A stretch of DNA of 64,000 nucleotides, taken from NCBI GenBank assembly GCA_018228665.1, contig CP073692.1, positions 744,001-808,000 of the forward strand, given 5' to 3'. Source of the stretch: Faecalicatena sp. Marseille-Q4148 (lineage in GTDB: Bacteria > Bacillota > Clostridia > Lachnospirales > Lachnospiraceae). The notes beneath the pieces are model-generated. The model saw only the letters and a list, made by a program, of their open reading frames with translations, did no database searches and was not told where the DNA came from. The position numbers and the translations under genes are program-made. Shown piece by piece: positions 16,620 to 25,402 of the stretch (position 1 is its first letter; each line of letters begins with the position of its first letter).

Positions 16620-18383
16620 AGGCGTTTGCGAAACGCCGCAAGCCGCATAAATACGGCATTTTTTGTTGCTCAAAAGCAAATAACTCCTCACTGGATATGG
16701 TATAATAGAGTTGCCAAAAACTAAAATCCGCAATCCAAGAAAGGAGTTATTCTAATACCTATGATACCATATAAACAGCTTTCTTTGGCAGATATTTTTT
16801 CGGATTGCCAAGATAAATTTGAAAATGACAAACCTGCATTTCTTTCTCTATTGGAAACTCATATCGATTTGGATGAGTTTATTCCGATTTCTTTCAGAAA
16901 TCATTTTTATGCATCAACGGGACGAACCCGTAAATACCCTTTACAAGCTTTTTTGTGGGCTTTGATCATCCAACGTATTTTCTCCATCCCTACGGATCAA
17001 CTTCTTTTGACTTTTCTCACTTACTCAAAACCTCTTCGTGAATTTTGTGGTTTTACCAAAGTCCCAGACGCTTCCAAAATAACCCGCTTCAAACAGGACT
17101 TTTTAGGTGACCTGCAGCTTGTTTTCGATAAACTTGTTGATGTTACTGAGCCTATCTGTCAGGCAATTGACTCTGCAAAAGCGGATATGACTATCTTTGA
17201 TTCTTCCGGTATTGAAGCATTCGTTACAGAAAATAATCCAAAGTATGCTAACAGAATTATCAAACAGCTTAAAGCTTATGCAAAAACTCAGGGATTTGAT
17301 AAATCTTACGACCCCTACAAAGCTGCTTATGGTTCCATGCCTTCCCATGCTTCTGCTAACCCTGAAATCAAACAACTTTATATCAATGGCCATTTTTGCT
17401 ATGTTTTCAAATTTGGCATTGTTACCAATGGGCTGGGAATTATTCGTCATATCTCTTTTTATAATAAAGACTTTATGTATGCACATCCTGATATTATTAT
17501 CGAAAAGAAATCCGACTCCCCTGATGAGGATAAAAGTGTTCATGATTCAAAGCTTTTGATTCCGACACTCAAAGACTTCTTTTCCAAACATCCACTGATT
17601 AATCCGAAAACTTTCCTTGGAGATGCAGCTTTCGATACCACACAGCTCTATAAGAGCCTTCTTACTGGTAACACTTTTGGTAATGACAAACATTTCGCCA
17701 AAGCTTATATTCCACTGAATGCAAGATCCGGACTTGAACATCCAGACTATACCATCAATGAAGATGGTATCCCCTGCTGTCCTCATGACCCTTCGCTTTC
17801 TATGAAGTACGAATGCACTTCTAAACTAAGAAACGGTATTACCAGATTCAAGTTTGTCTGTCCCAAAATGAAGTGGGCTTACGATAAATCTACCAGAAAA
17901 TCCTATCGGCAATGCTGTTGCAAAACTCCCTGTACCACATCAAGAGGTGGTCGTATGGTTTATATCTATCCTGAAAAGAATCTGCGTGCTTATCCCGGAA
18001 CGATTCGCGGAACCGAAGAATGGGATAATACCTACAAAATCAGGACTGTTGTGGAAAGAAACATCAATCACATCAAGGATAATCTTTGTCTTGCAGGACG
18101 CCGAACCCAGAATGAGAGGACTTTGTATGTGGATTTAATTCTTGCAGGTATTACACAACTCATCAGTGTCGTTCTTGCAGATAAAATCAAACATCACGAA
18201 TACATTCGAAGTTTAAAACCTCTCATAGCATAGGACTTACCAACTCTATAAAGCCTAAGGCTTATTAAAGTGCGCCTAAACTGTCCGCTTACCCACATTT
18301 TATTCCAGAACTCGTGCAGAGCATGAATTCATCCCTTTTCTTGTTCAAGATTGCAAACAAACTTCGTGAGTTTCGCAATTACC
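16620..18383 (+). mobile_element. IS1182-family insertion sequence
   Basis: Imperfect terminal inverted repeats are visible: AGGCGTTTGCGAAAC at the left (from 16620) and AGGTAATTGCGAAAC read inward from the right (to 18383), with three differences. The 12-bp sequence ATAAGTTTGTAA occurs on both sides (16607-16618 and 18384-18395) and may be a target duplication. The element encodes one transposase and lies inside an ICE hairpin upstream of the surface-protein gene. Exact ends could shift by one or two bases. Confidence 0.75.
16761..18233 (+). CDS. IS1182-family transposase
   Basis: The 490-residue protein starts MIPYKQLSLADIFSDCQDKF and has the N-terminal DUF772-like region (YPLQAFLWALIIQRIFSIPTD). 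DDE catalytic candidates are TIFDSSGIEAF, FLGDAAFDT and TVVERNINHIKDN; the last carries the Glu. Cysteine-rich CCPHD...QCCCKTPC lies in the insertion between them. The length agrees with intact family members, and no frameshift is seen, so the element may be active. The start lies about 16 nt behind AAAGGAG, which is distant but is the only clear site. Its coding strand is opposite to the ICE genes. Confidence 0.9.
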   Translation: MIPYKQLSLADIFSDCQDKFENDKPAFLSLLETHIDLDEFIPISFRNHFYASTGRTRKYPLQAFLWALIIQRIFSIPTDQLLLTFLTYSKPLREFCGFTKVPDASKITRFKQDFLGDLQLVFDKLVDVTEPICQAIDSAKADMTIFDSSGIEAFVTENNPKYANRIIKQLKAYAKTQGFDKSYDPYKAAYGSMPSHASANPEIKQLYINGHFCYVFKFGIVTNGLGIIRHISFYNKDFMYAHPDIIIEKKSDSPDEDKSVHDSKLLIPTLKDFFSKHPLINPKTFLGDAAFDTTQLYKSLLTGNTFGNDKHFAKAYIPLNARSGLEHPDYTINEDGIPCCPHDPSLSMKYECTSKLRNGITRFKFVCPKMKWAYDKSTRKSYRQCCCKTPCTTSRGGRMVYIYPEKNLRAYPGTIRGTEEWDNTYKIRTVVERNINHIKDNLCLAGRRTQNERTLYVDLILAGITQLISVVLADKIKHHEYIRSLKPLIA

Positions 18384-18430
18384 TATAAGTTTGTAAGCAA
18401 GAAAAACGCTTACAGACTTATTCTTTTTTT
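18384..18430 (-). other. ICE hairpin split by the IS insertion
   Basis: TAAGTTTGTAAGC and GCTTACAGACTTA pair around AAGAAAAAC; on the plus strand TTCTTTTTTT follows, so it is a plausible terminator for plus-strand transcription (IS1182). Its left arm sequence is repeated at 16607-16618, so the IS sits at the edge of the stem. Confidence 0.5.
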
Positions 18431-18499
18431 GATAAGACAGAAGGATATTTCTAAACATCTTTTCCGAAGATTCTTCTTCAGCAATGCTGCTTCATCCTT

Positions 18500-18808
18500 T
18501 CTCTGTCTTTAGATTAATAAGTTACTTTATAGTCATGCTCCCAGATGCTATACTTAGGTTCGTAAGAACTGTAGCTGTGGTTACTGCTTTACGCCTCCTG
18601 CAAAACATGTTGTTATTGCCAAAAAAAGCTTGCAGCCCTAACGCTACGCTAAGACTTATTACACAAATGCTGCATCCCGGTTTCTAGCCACCAGCAGGGT
18701 ATTTTTTACCGGTGAATGCTCATAATGCGAGGTTTAGGGTGGCGTAGTGATCTGGGATAAGCCATGATTACATTCTTTTTATTCTACGATGAAAGGTGGT
18801 GACGATCC
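18500..18808 (+). ncRNA. Candidate IS110 bridge RNA region
   Basis: IS110-group recombinases are guided by a bridge RNA made from the non-coding end next to the transposase gene, as known for IS621. Here the 300 bases before the transposase hold complementary segments such as CCCTAACGC (about 18637) and GGTTTAGGGTGGCG (about 18731), plus short internal hairpins. A TATACT box near 18548 could start it. Loop assignments to donor and target were not possible by eye. Confidence 0.45.
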
Positions 18809-20089
18809 GTGAAAGAAAAATTCGATTACCTCTCAACGCTTTTTGTTGGGATTGATATTGCATCCCGTATCCATGTGCTTTCTGCTCTTGATTTTAATCA
18901 GGACTTTTTCATAAAGATGAAGCCTGTTCAAAATACTCAAGATGGTGCTACTCTTCTTGAGAGCATGATTGTTGATGTTTTGAAAGAAAACCATCAGTTT
19001 AAATACGTTGTCATTGCAATGGAATCCACCGGATTCTATGGTGTCCATCTGGCTAATTACCTTTCTGCCAGCGATTTACTGGCTCCATTTTCAGTCCGTG
19101 TTTATTGCCTCAATCCAAAAGAAGTGAAAAATTATAAAAAATCCTTCAACGACATCGGAAAGAACGATGGCATTGATTCTTTTGTCATTGCCGATTTTGC
19201 CCGTGTTGGGCGTATCAGCATCAAACCTTGGCGCGGTTCCCAATACCTTGCTTTGCAAAGGCTTACCAGACACCGTATGCACATCACTGAATGTATTGCC
19301 AGAGAAAAAACATATATGTTAAATAACATCTTTCTGAAATTCAGTGAGTATGCTTTACTGCGTGATGGAGAACATCCCTTTTCAAATAAATACAGTGCTA
19401 CTGCCGAAGCAATCCTGACCGAATTTACCACCAATGAGGATATTGTGAACTCCTCTGTGGAAGATCTCGTTGCTTTCATTAATGCAAAAAGCCGAGGCCG
19501 GATTGCTGATCCAGAAGAAACTGCCAAGATGGTACAAGCTGCCGCCCGCAATTCATACAGACTTGATAAATGCCTTTATGAACCGCTTACGATTTCAATT
19601 GCATCCTCTTTTAACTGTATCAGTTCTTTTGAAAAGGAATTAAAAGCAATTGACAAAGCAATCCTGCAAACTGTACAGGGGATAAATCCCGACGAATATA
19701 CCGTGCTAAATTCTATCCCTGGCATCGGTAAGGTTTACTCTGCCGGGATTCTTGCTGAAATCGGTTCAGTCAAGGCTTTTCAAAATGCCAATGCTCTCGC
19801 AAAGTATTGCGGCATTATCTGGAATGATAATGATTCCGGAGATTTTGAGGCCGAAGACAAACGTATGAGCAAAGCTGGCAACAGTTACCTGCGCTATTAC
19901 ATTATAGAAGCTACTGGAAGTGTCATAAGACACTGCCCTGAATATGAACGCTTCTATCAAAAGAAATATGCTGAAACAAGAAATCATCAGCATAAACGAG
20001 CACTCGCGTTGACTTCCCGTAAATTTATACGTCTGCTCTATGGTCTGCTGGACAAGGGCCAACTCTACTCTCCGGAAAAGAGTAGGTAA
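18809..20089 (+). CDS. IS110-family transposase (DEDD recombinase)
   Basis: The 426-residue protein carries the N-terminal RuvC-like DEDD site: FVGIDIAS, VVIAMESTGFYG and the pair NDGIDSFVIADFA. The C-terminal transposase_20 domain is also present (VLNSIPGIGKVYSAGILAEIG...FQNANALAKYCGI, then SKAGNSYLRYYIIEA) with its conserved serine region. It is full length. The codon at 18809 is GTG, 8 nt after AAAGGTGGTGACG. It should catalyse RNA-guided insertion of this element at a short target. It is opposite in direction to the ICE transfer genes it interrupts. Confidence 0.93.
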   Translation: MKEKFDYLSTLFVGIDIASRIHVLSALDFNQDFFIKMKPVQNTQDGATLLESMIVDVLKENHQFKYVVIAMESTGFYGVHLANYLSASDLLAPFSVRVYCLNPKEVKNYKKSFNDIGKNDGIDSFVIADFARVGRISIKPWRGSQYLALQRLTRHRMHITECIAREKTYMLNNIFLKFSEYALLRDGEHPFSNKYSATAEAILTEFTTNEDIVNSSVEDLVAFINAKSRGRIADPEETAKMVQAAARNSYRLDKCLYEPLTISIASSFNCISSFEKELKAIDKAILQTVQGINPDEYTVLNSIPGIGKVYSAGILAEIGSVKAFQNANALAKYCGIIWNDNDSGDFEAEDKRMSKAGNSYLRYYIIEATGSVIRHCPEYERFYQKKYAETRNHQHKRALALTSRKFIRLLYGLLDKGQLYSPEKSR

Positions 20090-20199
20090 TCCATATCGCA
20101 TTTTCTGCTTGTGAAACTCGTTGTAATTCACAGGTTTATTAAAGTTACCCTTTTGTATAAAAATCTTTTCAAAATAACCCTTGACTATTTACCAAATTG

Positions 20200-22332
20200 C
20201 TATTTCTTTCCAATAATCCAAAATGCTCCCGCACTTAAATCACGTCCGTATGATTTAATCGTATCAACACTATAGACCTTTGTGCTTCGCTCTCTGCTCG
20301 CACAATCTGCAATCGTGATGTAACCGTCTCTTGTCACTCCGGTAAGTACGATAAAATGTCCGCTGCCACTTCCTGTTATGGTATATGCTTCACATATTTC
20401 GACAACCATTTTCCCTTCCTTCAGCGATTGTACAACATAGTCCATACGGTCTTTTCCCACGCGCTCACATGTCAATCCCCAGTTACTTGCAGCATTTCCG
20501 ATGAAAGAATGTGCCGTACCCACTCCTGACACATATTCTCCATTCTGAATCGAAAATGCACAGGTCGTCTGCGGATTTACCGTTTGTCCGGTAAGAGTAG
20601 ATATGACAATTGACATTGAGGTTGGTCCACACCCTGCTGCCCCTATGGTACTTGTTCCATAAGGCATACTGCCCCATGGTTCTTCAGTCTGATTAAAATA
20701 GACCACTTTTTTTACTCCTTTTCCGACTGTATCGTATGTAAAGATATCTCCCGATACATCAAGATTACTGACATAGGTATCATCTCCTCCGCCGGTCACA
20801 AAATCTTTCCATGAAAACAATGAGAAAAAGGCGTCTTTTAAGGCTGATACACCATCCTCCATTACTTTTAATACTTTTAGTACCAATTCAAAAGTACTCT
20901 GGCTCGTAACATATTTATATTCATACCCACTTCCAGCTTGTGGCTGTGAATTAAGAAGGAGTGCAAGTGTATACTCAACCGTTTTTTTTGTCACAGGAAC
21001 CGTTTCTATCACTACGTTTTCTCCGTCTTTTTTCATCTTTTCATAGGTGTCCTTATCTATTCCGATCTTCCCCGTTTCTGAAATCTGATAGTATTTGCTT
21101 TCCGTAGCCGCTTGTTCCTTCTCATCTGTTACAGACCATGAAAAAAAGCTGTCAACATGTTCTGTGACAGCATTCTTTAACAGTTGATACGGTTCACTTA
21201 AATCCTCATCTGATTCTATATCAGCACCGTTTTCCGTCTTTCCTTCTGCAATCGTCAAATATCCCAAGACCTTTTTCACATAGTTTTGTGTCTCTTTATA
21301 CGGCGGAATCTGATAACCGTATTTTATGACTGCCCCCGGTCCCGCATTATAAGCAGCAATGGCAAGCTCCAAGCCGTTAGAATAATCTTTAAATCGCTCC
21401 AGATTGCCTGCAATATATTTTGCCCCGCCCATAATATTTTGACGTGCATCATAGGGATCTACTCCCAGCGAGGCTGCCGTTGCCGGCATAAGTTGCATAA
21501 TACCGATTGCACCGGCTCCGGAAACTGCACCCTGATTAAAATTTGATTCGGTTTTTCCCATCGCTTTAAGCAGAGCCACAGGAACGCCGTAAGTTTGTGC
21601 CGCCTCTTCAAAATAAGAATCATATTGACTTGTCAGATCTGTTGACATATCTCCCCATTCACTGGAATATCCTAAAAATTTATTCCTTGTACTGTTATCC
21701 CAAATATCCAGCAAAAAGATGGAAAGATAATAACTTGCATTCCTCTTGAACTTGGTTTCATATTCGTCTATCACAGATAACTGGTAATCGCTATAGTTTT
21801 TCTCCTTATCTGCATCAATTTCTTCAATCTTCAAATCTCTGTTTTGCTCAATAATCGCTAGAATTTCACGCTCATACTCCTCTTGATCAAAAATCTGCTC
21901 GATCCGGATTTTCAAGTTAGAGAGTTCTTCTGACTGAGCTTCATTTGCAAAAGCGTCCGCATCAGCAAATCCCAGATAAGTCAAAATAATGCCTATAAGG
22001 TTCGCAATAATAAACATAAATAGAAAAATTGCTCCAAGAATGCCGCCAATCACCTTCCAGAAGGTCTTACTGGTTACAATCACACCGACCACTGCTCCCA
22101 ATGGACCTGCAAGGGCTGTTCCTGTTGTTGCACCAGCCGCTGCTGCACCGCCTTGCGCAGAAGCAGTCGCGGCATAGGCTGCCTGTGATGTATGAGCTGC
22201 TTTTTGTGCTGCATTTGCTCCCTGTTTTGCCTGATTGACCGCTTTTTTTACTTGCCCTGCTGTTTGTGCCGCTTGACTTGCAGTGCCAGCCGCCTGATCT
22301 AAAGGAGAGGATTCTGACCTGTCATCTCTCAT
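20200..22332 (-). CDS. Conjugation wall hydrolase: SLT transglycosylase plus C39-like peptidase
   Basis: ATG 22332 follows AAGGAGGGGTGTATGT. After an Ala/Gln-rich cytosolic segment (residues 8-75) there is one transmembrane helix (VIGGILGAIFLFMFIIANLIG). An SLT domain follows with the catalytic Glu in AMGKTESNFNQGA and the motifs AIGIMQLMP and AIAAYNAGPGAV. The C-terminal 180 residues form a C39-type papain-like peptidase: GAAGCGPTSMS (Cys), SGHFIVLTGV (His) and TIADCASRE (Asp). Such two-headed hydrolases open the peptidoglycan for the mating channel (VirB1-like). More usually the second domain is NlpC/P60, so C39 is notable. It is the last gene before the two insertion sequences. Confidence 0.88.
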   Translation of the reverse strand: MRDDRSESSPLDQAAGTASQAAQTAGQVKKAVNQAKQGANAAQKAAHTSQAAYAATASAQGGAAAAGATTGTALAGPLGAVVGVIVTSKTFWKVIGGILGAIFLFMFIIANLIGIILTYLGFADADAFANEAQSEELSNLKIRIEQIFDQEEYEREILAIIEQNRDLKIEEIDADKEKNYSDYQLSVIDEYETKFKRNASYYLSIFLLDIWDNSTRNKFLGYSSEWGDMSTDLTSQYDSYFEEAAQTYGVPVALLKAMGKTESNFNQGAVSGAGAIGIMQLMPATAASLGVDPYDARQNIMGGAKYIAGNLERFKDYSNGLELAIAAYNAGPGAVIKYGYQIPPYKETQNYVKKVLGYLTIAEGKTENGADIESDEDLSEPYQLLKNAVTEHVDSFFSWSVTDEKEQAATESKYYQISETGKIGIDKDTYEKMKKDGENVVIETVPVTKKTVEYTLALLLNSQPQAGSGYEYKYVTSQSTFELVLKVLKVMEDGVSALKDAFFSLFSWKDFVTGGGDDTYVSNLDVSGDIFTYDTVGKGVKKVVYFNQTEEPWGSMPYGTSTIGAAGCGPTSMSIVISTLTGQTVNPQTTCAFSIQNGEYVSGVGTAHSFIGNAASNWGLTCERVGKDRMDYVVQSLKEGKMVVEICEAYTITGSGSGHFIVLTGVTRDGYITIADCASRERSTKVYSVDTIKSYGRDLSAGAFWIIGKK

Positions 22333-22346
22333 ACATACACCCCTCC

Positions 22347-24290
22347 TTATGTCAGAAAATGATCTTCACTGTGACTGTGGTTTCTCTGGTTCTTCTTACG
22401 AAATTCTTCTCTTGTTTTAGGAACTTCACGAATTTCTCCTGATTCCGAACCAATTCCCTGCTCCCTTTTTTTCAATTCCTCTGCATGAATGCCTTGATTT
22501 GACTCCATATTAGTAGAAGTATTTTGATACATCGGTCCGTCAAAATCATGATAACCTTCTGATTCATATTTGCCATTCTCACGAGCTGAACTGAAATCCG
22601 TATGAGGCGATCTTCCTTCTGATGTATAACCTTGTCCGCCTACTGTATAAGAAGATTCCCCTTCATTAGATGCATATACTCCACCAGAAGTTTCAGAAGA
22701 ATCCGATAGTTTCATACCGGCGTTACCACTTATTTCACTAATGATCCCACCAGATTGTACGGATGCCTGCTCTCCGGATGAAGGATTTCCGCCTGAAAGA
22801 GCTGTTTCCCCGCCTGACGTATCCATTCCACTTCCAATTCCGATATCGTCGCCTCCAGCACTGCCGATTGCATTTCCTTCTAATTCCATATCCGGTTCTG
22901 AAGATTCTTCCATTCCAGCTTCCTCTTCTTCTACTGGATAATCGCCAAGATCATTAACTGCACTTCCTTCTCCCGTAAACGCACCATTTATATCGGAATT
23001 GTCCATACCATCTACAAAAGCGTCCGCATCATTTTGTGATGTTGTACCAGAATCAAAATCTGTGGCATCCTGCATACCACTCATATCCATCATGCCATCC
23101 TCTGTTTCAGCAAATGAATCTTGCGGCATCATACCCATTTCCTCCAGAACGCTGCCCTGTTCGTCATCCATTGTATCAAAATCTCCATTTGCCAGTTCCA
23201 TATCTGCTGTTTCATCTGTCGTAGCGCCACTAAACTCATTTTCTCCATCCATACGCACAGCATCATTATCACCTGGAAATCCCATTGGAATTGGTCCCGG
23301 GGCGGCATCTGTCATTCCGGCTCCATCTGTAGCTGCAGTCTGGCTTTCCGTACCCGTAGGACTACTGCTGCCCGATGATTCTCCGCTACCTCTGCCAACA
23401 TGTGACAAAACTCTACCGGCAGCCATCATCAGTCCAAGCGCTCCGATTCCAGTTGTTGGTCGTCCAAGATTAACGCCTAGTGATGATAAATACGAATCCA
23501 GTTTAAATGTAACTTTACAAAATCCTACCAAACATAACGTCGCTACAAAGAATTTTGTAAATCCGTATGCACTCGCATTCAGATTTCCATATCCAGATAA
23601 AAACATTTTCAAGCACCAGGAATTCAGAAGAATCAAGATAATCTGTCCTCCAAACATTTTCGCCCATGATGCAAGAATATTATTTGTCGCTTTCGATCCG
23701 CCTGTACCAAATGCCAAAGGTGCTGTATAAGAGAATACTCCTAAAAGTACATAGCGTTCTGCAATTACAAAGAGCATTTTGAAATAATTCCATGCAACTA
23801 CAAACTGCATAATCAACATTAAAATCGCTATGTTTAAACTGTCAATTCCCAGTCCGCCTGTCAGTCCTTCCAGCACCGATACATACTCTGAAAAACTGCT
23901 TACTTCAACATCTGTGCCTGTGATCCATTGATATGGTGTTCCTGCTACCGCCAGAATGTAATCCACCAGCGGTTTCGCTGCTACAATAAAAAACAGACTA
24001 ATTCCAGTCCGGCATACTAATTCTATTGGATCTTCACTGGCAACCCCCGCTTTCCCGAACATACTTTTAAATAATTGCCAGACACATATCAAAAGAAGCA
24101 GAGCAATTCCCATCGGCAACACTACATTTTTATACAAGTCTCCTACTACGGAAAATAGTTCCTCAAACAAGCTAAGGTCACAGGACAGAAGTTCGGTAAA
24201 CATATCTGTTACAAGTGTCATCATATCAATGACAAACTGAGATAACATTTCTCTGATTCCTTCGACCAATAATTCTAATAACCAACCCAT
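22347..24290 (-). CDS. VirB6/TrbL-like polytopic channel protein
   Basis: The first 300 residues hold six to seven hydrophobic helices (for example VLPMGIALLLLICVWQLF, GISLFFIVAAKPLVDYIL, LNIAILMLIMQFVVAWNYF, IILILLNSWCLKMFLSG), the pattern of VirB6/CD1112-type channel subunits. From about residue 305 to the end the protein is low complexity, rich in Ser, Gly, Asp, Glu and Met (GSGESSGSSSPTGTES...MGMMPQDSFAETEDGMMDMS) and probably disordered. It ends with a basic stretch, KTREEFRKKNQRNHSHS. It stands 15 bp upstream of the wall hydrolase. The ribosome site is weak (AAAAGG, 11 nt away). Confidence 0.85.
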   Translation of the reverse strand: MGWLLELLVEGIREMLSQFVIDMMTLVTDMFTELLSCDLSLFEELFSVVGDLYKNVVLPMGIALLLLICVWQLFKSMFGKAGVASEDPIELVCRTGISLFFIVAAKPLVDYILAVAGTPYQWITGTDVEVSSFSEYVSVLEGLTGGLGIDSLNIAILMLIMQFVVAWNYFKMLFVIAERYVLLGVFSYTAPLAFGTGGSKATNNILASWAKMFGGQIILILLNSWCLKMFLSGYGNLNASAYGFTKFFVATLCLVGFCKVTFKLDSYLSSLGVNLGRPTTGIGALGLMMAAGRVLSHVGRGSGESSGSSSPTGTESQTAATDGAGMTDAAPGPIPMGFPGDNDAVRMDGENEFSGATTDETADMELANGDFDTMDDEQGSVLEEMGMMPQDSFAETEDGMMDMSGMQDATDFDSGTTSQNDADAFVDGMDNSDINGAFTGEGSAVNDLGDYPVEEEEAGMEESSEPDMELEGNAIGSAGGDDIGIGSGMDTSGGETALSGGNPSSGEQASVQSGGIISEISGNAGMKLSDSSETSGGVYASNEGESSYTVGGQGYTSEGRSPHTDFSSARENGKYESEGYHDFDGPMYQNTSTNMESNQGIHAEELKKREQGIGSESGEIREVPKTREEFRKKNQRNHSHSEDHFLT

Positions 24291-24358
24291 GTATGTGTTT
24301 TACCTTTTCAGGTAACCCCCTTTCTGCCGGGAGAGCACCGGCTTTTTCTTTGTTTTCA

Positions 24359-24751
24359 TTAACCGCCGAAGATACTCTGTGGAATAATACTTTCGAAATA
24401 AGTTACAATAGCTCCCATCGTCATGAGCGCTGCCCAACAAATAATGATTCTTTTTAACCAGGATCTTGATTCATCTACAGTACGTCCCGATTTAGAAAAA
24501 TTCATTAAAAACAAACAGACTGCCGCACATACAACCGCTGCTACTGTAGCAATTCCTGCCACATCCTTATACACTGTCTGCATTGCATTTTTAGCTGTTT
24601 CAAAAATCCCAGCTGCGAACACAGGGGATGCGGAAACTGCAATCAATACGACTGCCAAAAATGCGACAAACGCAAAACAGGGAACCAGTTCCATGTACTG
24701 ATTCCCTGCTTTATGACTAGCTGTATTCTGTTTTCTGATATTTCCCGTCAA
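24359..24751 (-). CDS. VirB2/Maff2-like pilin protein
   Basis: The 130-residue protein starts at TTG 24751, 7 nt behind GGGAGG. It has a long hydrophobic signal-like helix (ELVPCFAFVAFLAVVLIAVSASPVFA) and two further hydrophobic segments (VAGIATVAAVVCAAVCLFLM and RIIICWAALMTMGAIVTYF). This matches VirB2-like small membrane proteins that form the pilus or channel base in Gram-positive conjugation systems. A possible cleavage site is SPVFAAG. It is the first gene after a class I promoter and leader terminator, and leads the transfer operon into the VirB6-like gene. Confidence 0.8.
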   Translation of the reverse strand: MTGNIRKQNTASHKAGNQYMELVPCFAFVAFLAVVLIAVSASPVFAAGIFETAKNAMQTVYKDVAGIATVAAVVCAAVCLFLMNFSKSGRTVDESRSWLKRIIICWAALMTMGAIVTYFESIIPQSIFGG

Positions 24752-24834
24752 TAACTTCCCTCCCTTCTAATAAAAATCTATATGTTCCCGTCAGATTCCC
24801 GTCTGCACAAATACGACAGACACCTAATCTGCGC

Positions 24835-24865
24835 ACAAAAAAAGACAGCCCTTCTGCGGCTGCCC
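24835..24865 (-). terminator. Leader terminator of the transfer operon
   Basis: Minus strand GGCAGCC-GCAGAAG-GGCTGTC followed by seven T forms a strong intrinsic terminator. It lies about 60 nt after the predicted transcription start (promoter at 24930-24958) and about 85 bp before the pilin gene. Confidence 0.85.
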
Positions 24866-24929
24866 GTTCATTGTAATGTTTTGCGGCTCTCCATGAAAGT
24901 CTCATCCATGCACAAAACTTTACTTTATC

Positions 24930-25003
24930 ATTGTATATTTGCAGAAGTCATCTGTCAATATCAATAGGTTCGCAATATAGTCGCATAATCATAGCAATTT
25001 TAT
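24930..25003 (-). promoter_or_regulatory. Class I promoter of the transfer operon with conserved upstream element
   Basis: TTGACA (24953-24958), 17 bp and TACAAT (24930-24935) form a near-perfect sigma-A promoter. The 45 bp upstream aligns without gaps to the block upstream of the 6.9-kb promoter. Two ATTGC words 22 bp apart (about two helical turns) and TATGCGACTATA between them are candidate activator contacts. Confidence 0.8.
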
Positions 25004-25058
25004 CTCTTATCTTATTTTGGGAAAGGCTATCCATATTTGACAGCCTTTCCTCTCCCTT

Positions 25059-25280
25059 CTATGCAGCTATCGGCATTGCATTATCTTCTATCATCCCAAA
25101 ATCAATACAGTAACGAATCCGGTCTGTTTCAAATTTAATGTATGCATCCGTTACCTCAATCACACGCCTCACTCTTGCTGTTTCTTTCCATGTTCCATTG
25201 CTGAAATATCTTACATTCATTCCTCTGATTATCGGCAATACAACTTTACCGTAAATCTGTACAAATTTTTTGGGTTTCAT
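25059..25280 (-). CDS. Small ICE protein, 73 aa
   Basis: ATG 25280 follows AAAGGAGGAATACGA; a longer frame to 25370 lacks a ribosome site and crosses a terminator. The product is basic at its N-terminus (MKPKKFVQIYGKVVLP) and predicted beta-rich (VRYFSNGTWKETARVRRVIEVT), like a small OB-fold or SH3-like protein. No family recognised. It is a single-gene unit between a class II promoter/leader terminator and the next class I promoter. Confidence 0.65.
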   Translation of the reverse strand: MKPKKFVQIYGKVVLPIIRGMNVRYFSNGTWKETARVRRVIEVTDAYIKFETDRIRYCIDFGMIEDNAMPIAA

Positions 25281-25358
25281 TCGTATTCCTCCTTTCCCAT
25301 TCTTCTTTCGTCCTGCTATCCTGTCCTCCTCTCCGATACTTTCTACTTTCAGACATAC

Positions 25359-25396
25359 AAAAAAAGACACTGATTATCCTAAAACAATCAATGCCT
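25359..25396 (-). terminator. Leader terminator of the 73-aa gene
   Basis: Minus strand GGCATTGATT pairs with AATCAGTGTC around GTTTTAGGAT and is followed by seven T. It lies about 105-140 nt after the promoter at 25508-25536 and 80 bp before the gene. Confidence 0.8.
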
Positions 25397-25402
25397 TTCT
25401 TC

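Larger units (their letters stand above)
18431..20195 (+). mobile_element. IS110-family insertion sequence (ends uncertain)
   Basis: A complete IS110-type transposase gene with about 380 bp of structured non-coding DNA upstream lies between the split ICE hairpin and the stop of the wall-hydrolase gene. IS110 elements lack terminal inverted repeats and I could not fix the exact ends. The outer limits given are those allowed by neighbouring ICE sequence. Confidence 0.6.

Noticed and set aside
22999..23730. 243-codon plus-strand frame
   Set aside because: Shadow of the low-complexity VirB6-like tail on the other strand.
24717..24905. 62-codon frame overlapping the pilin start
   Set aside because: It contains the leader terminator and has no good ribosome site; it is better explained as transcribed leader.
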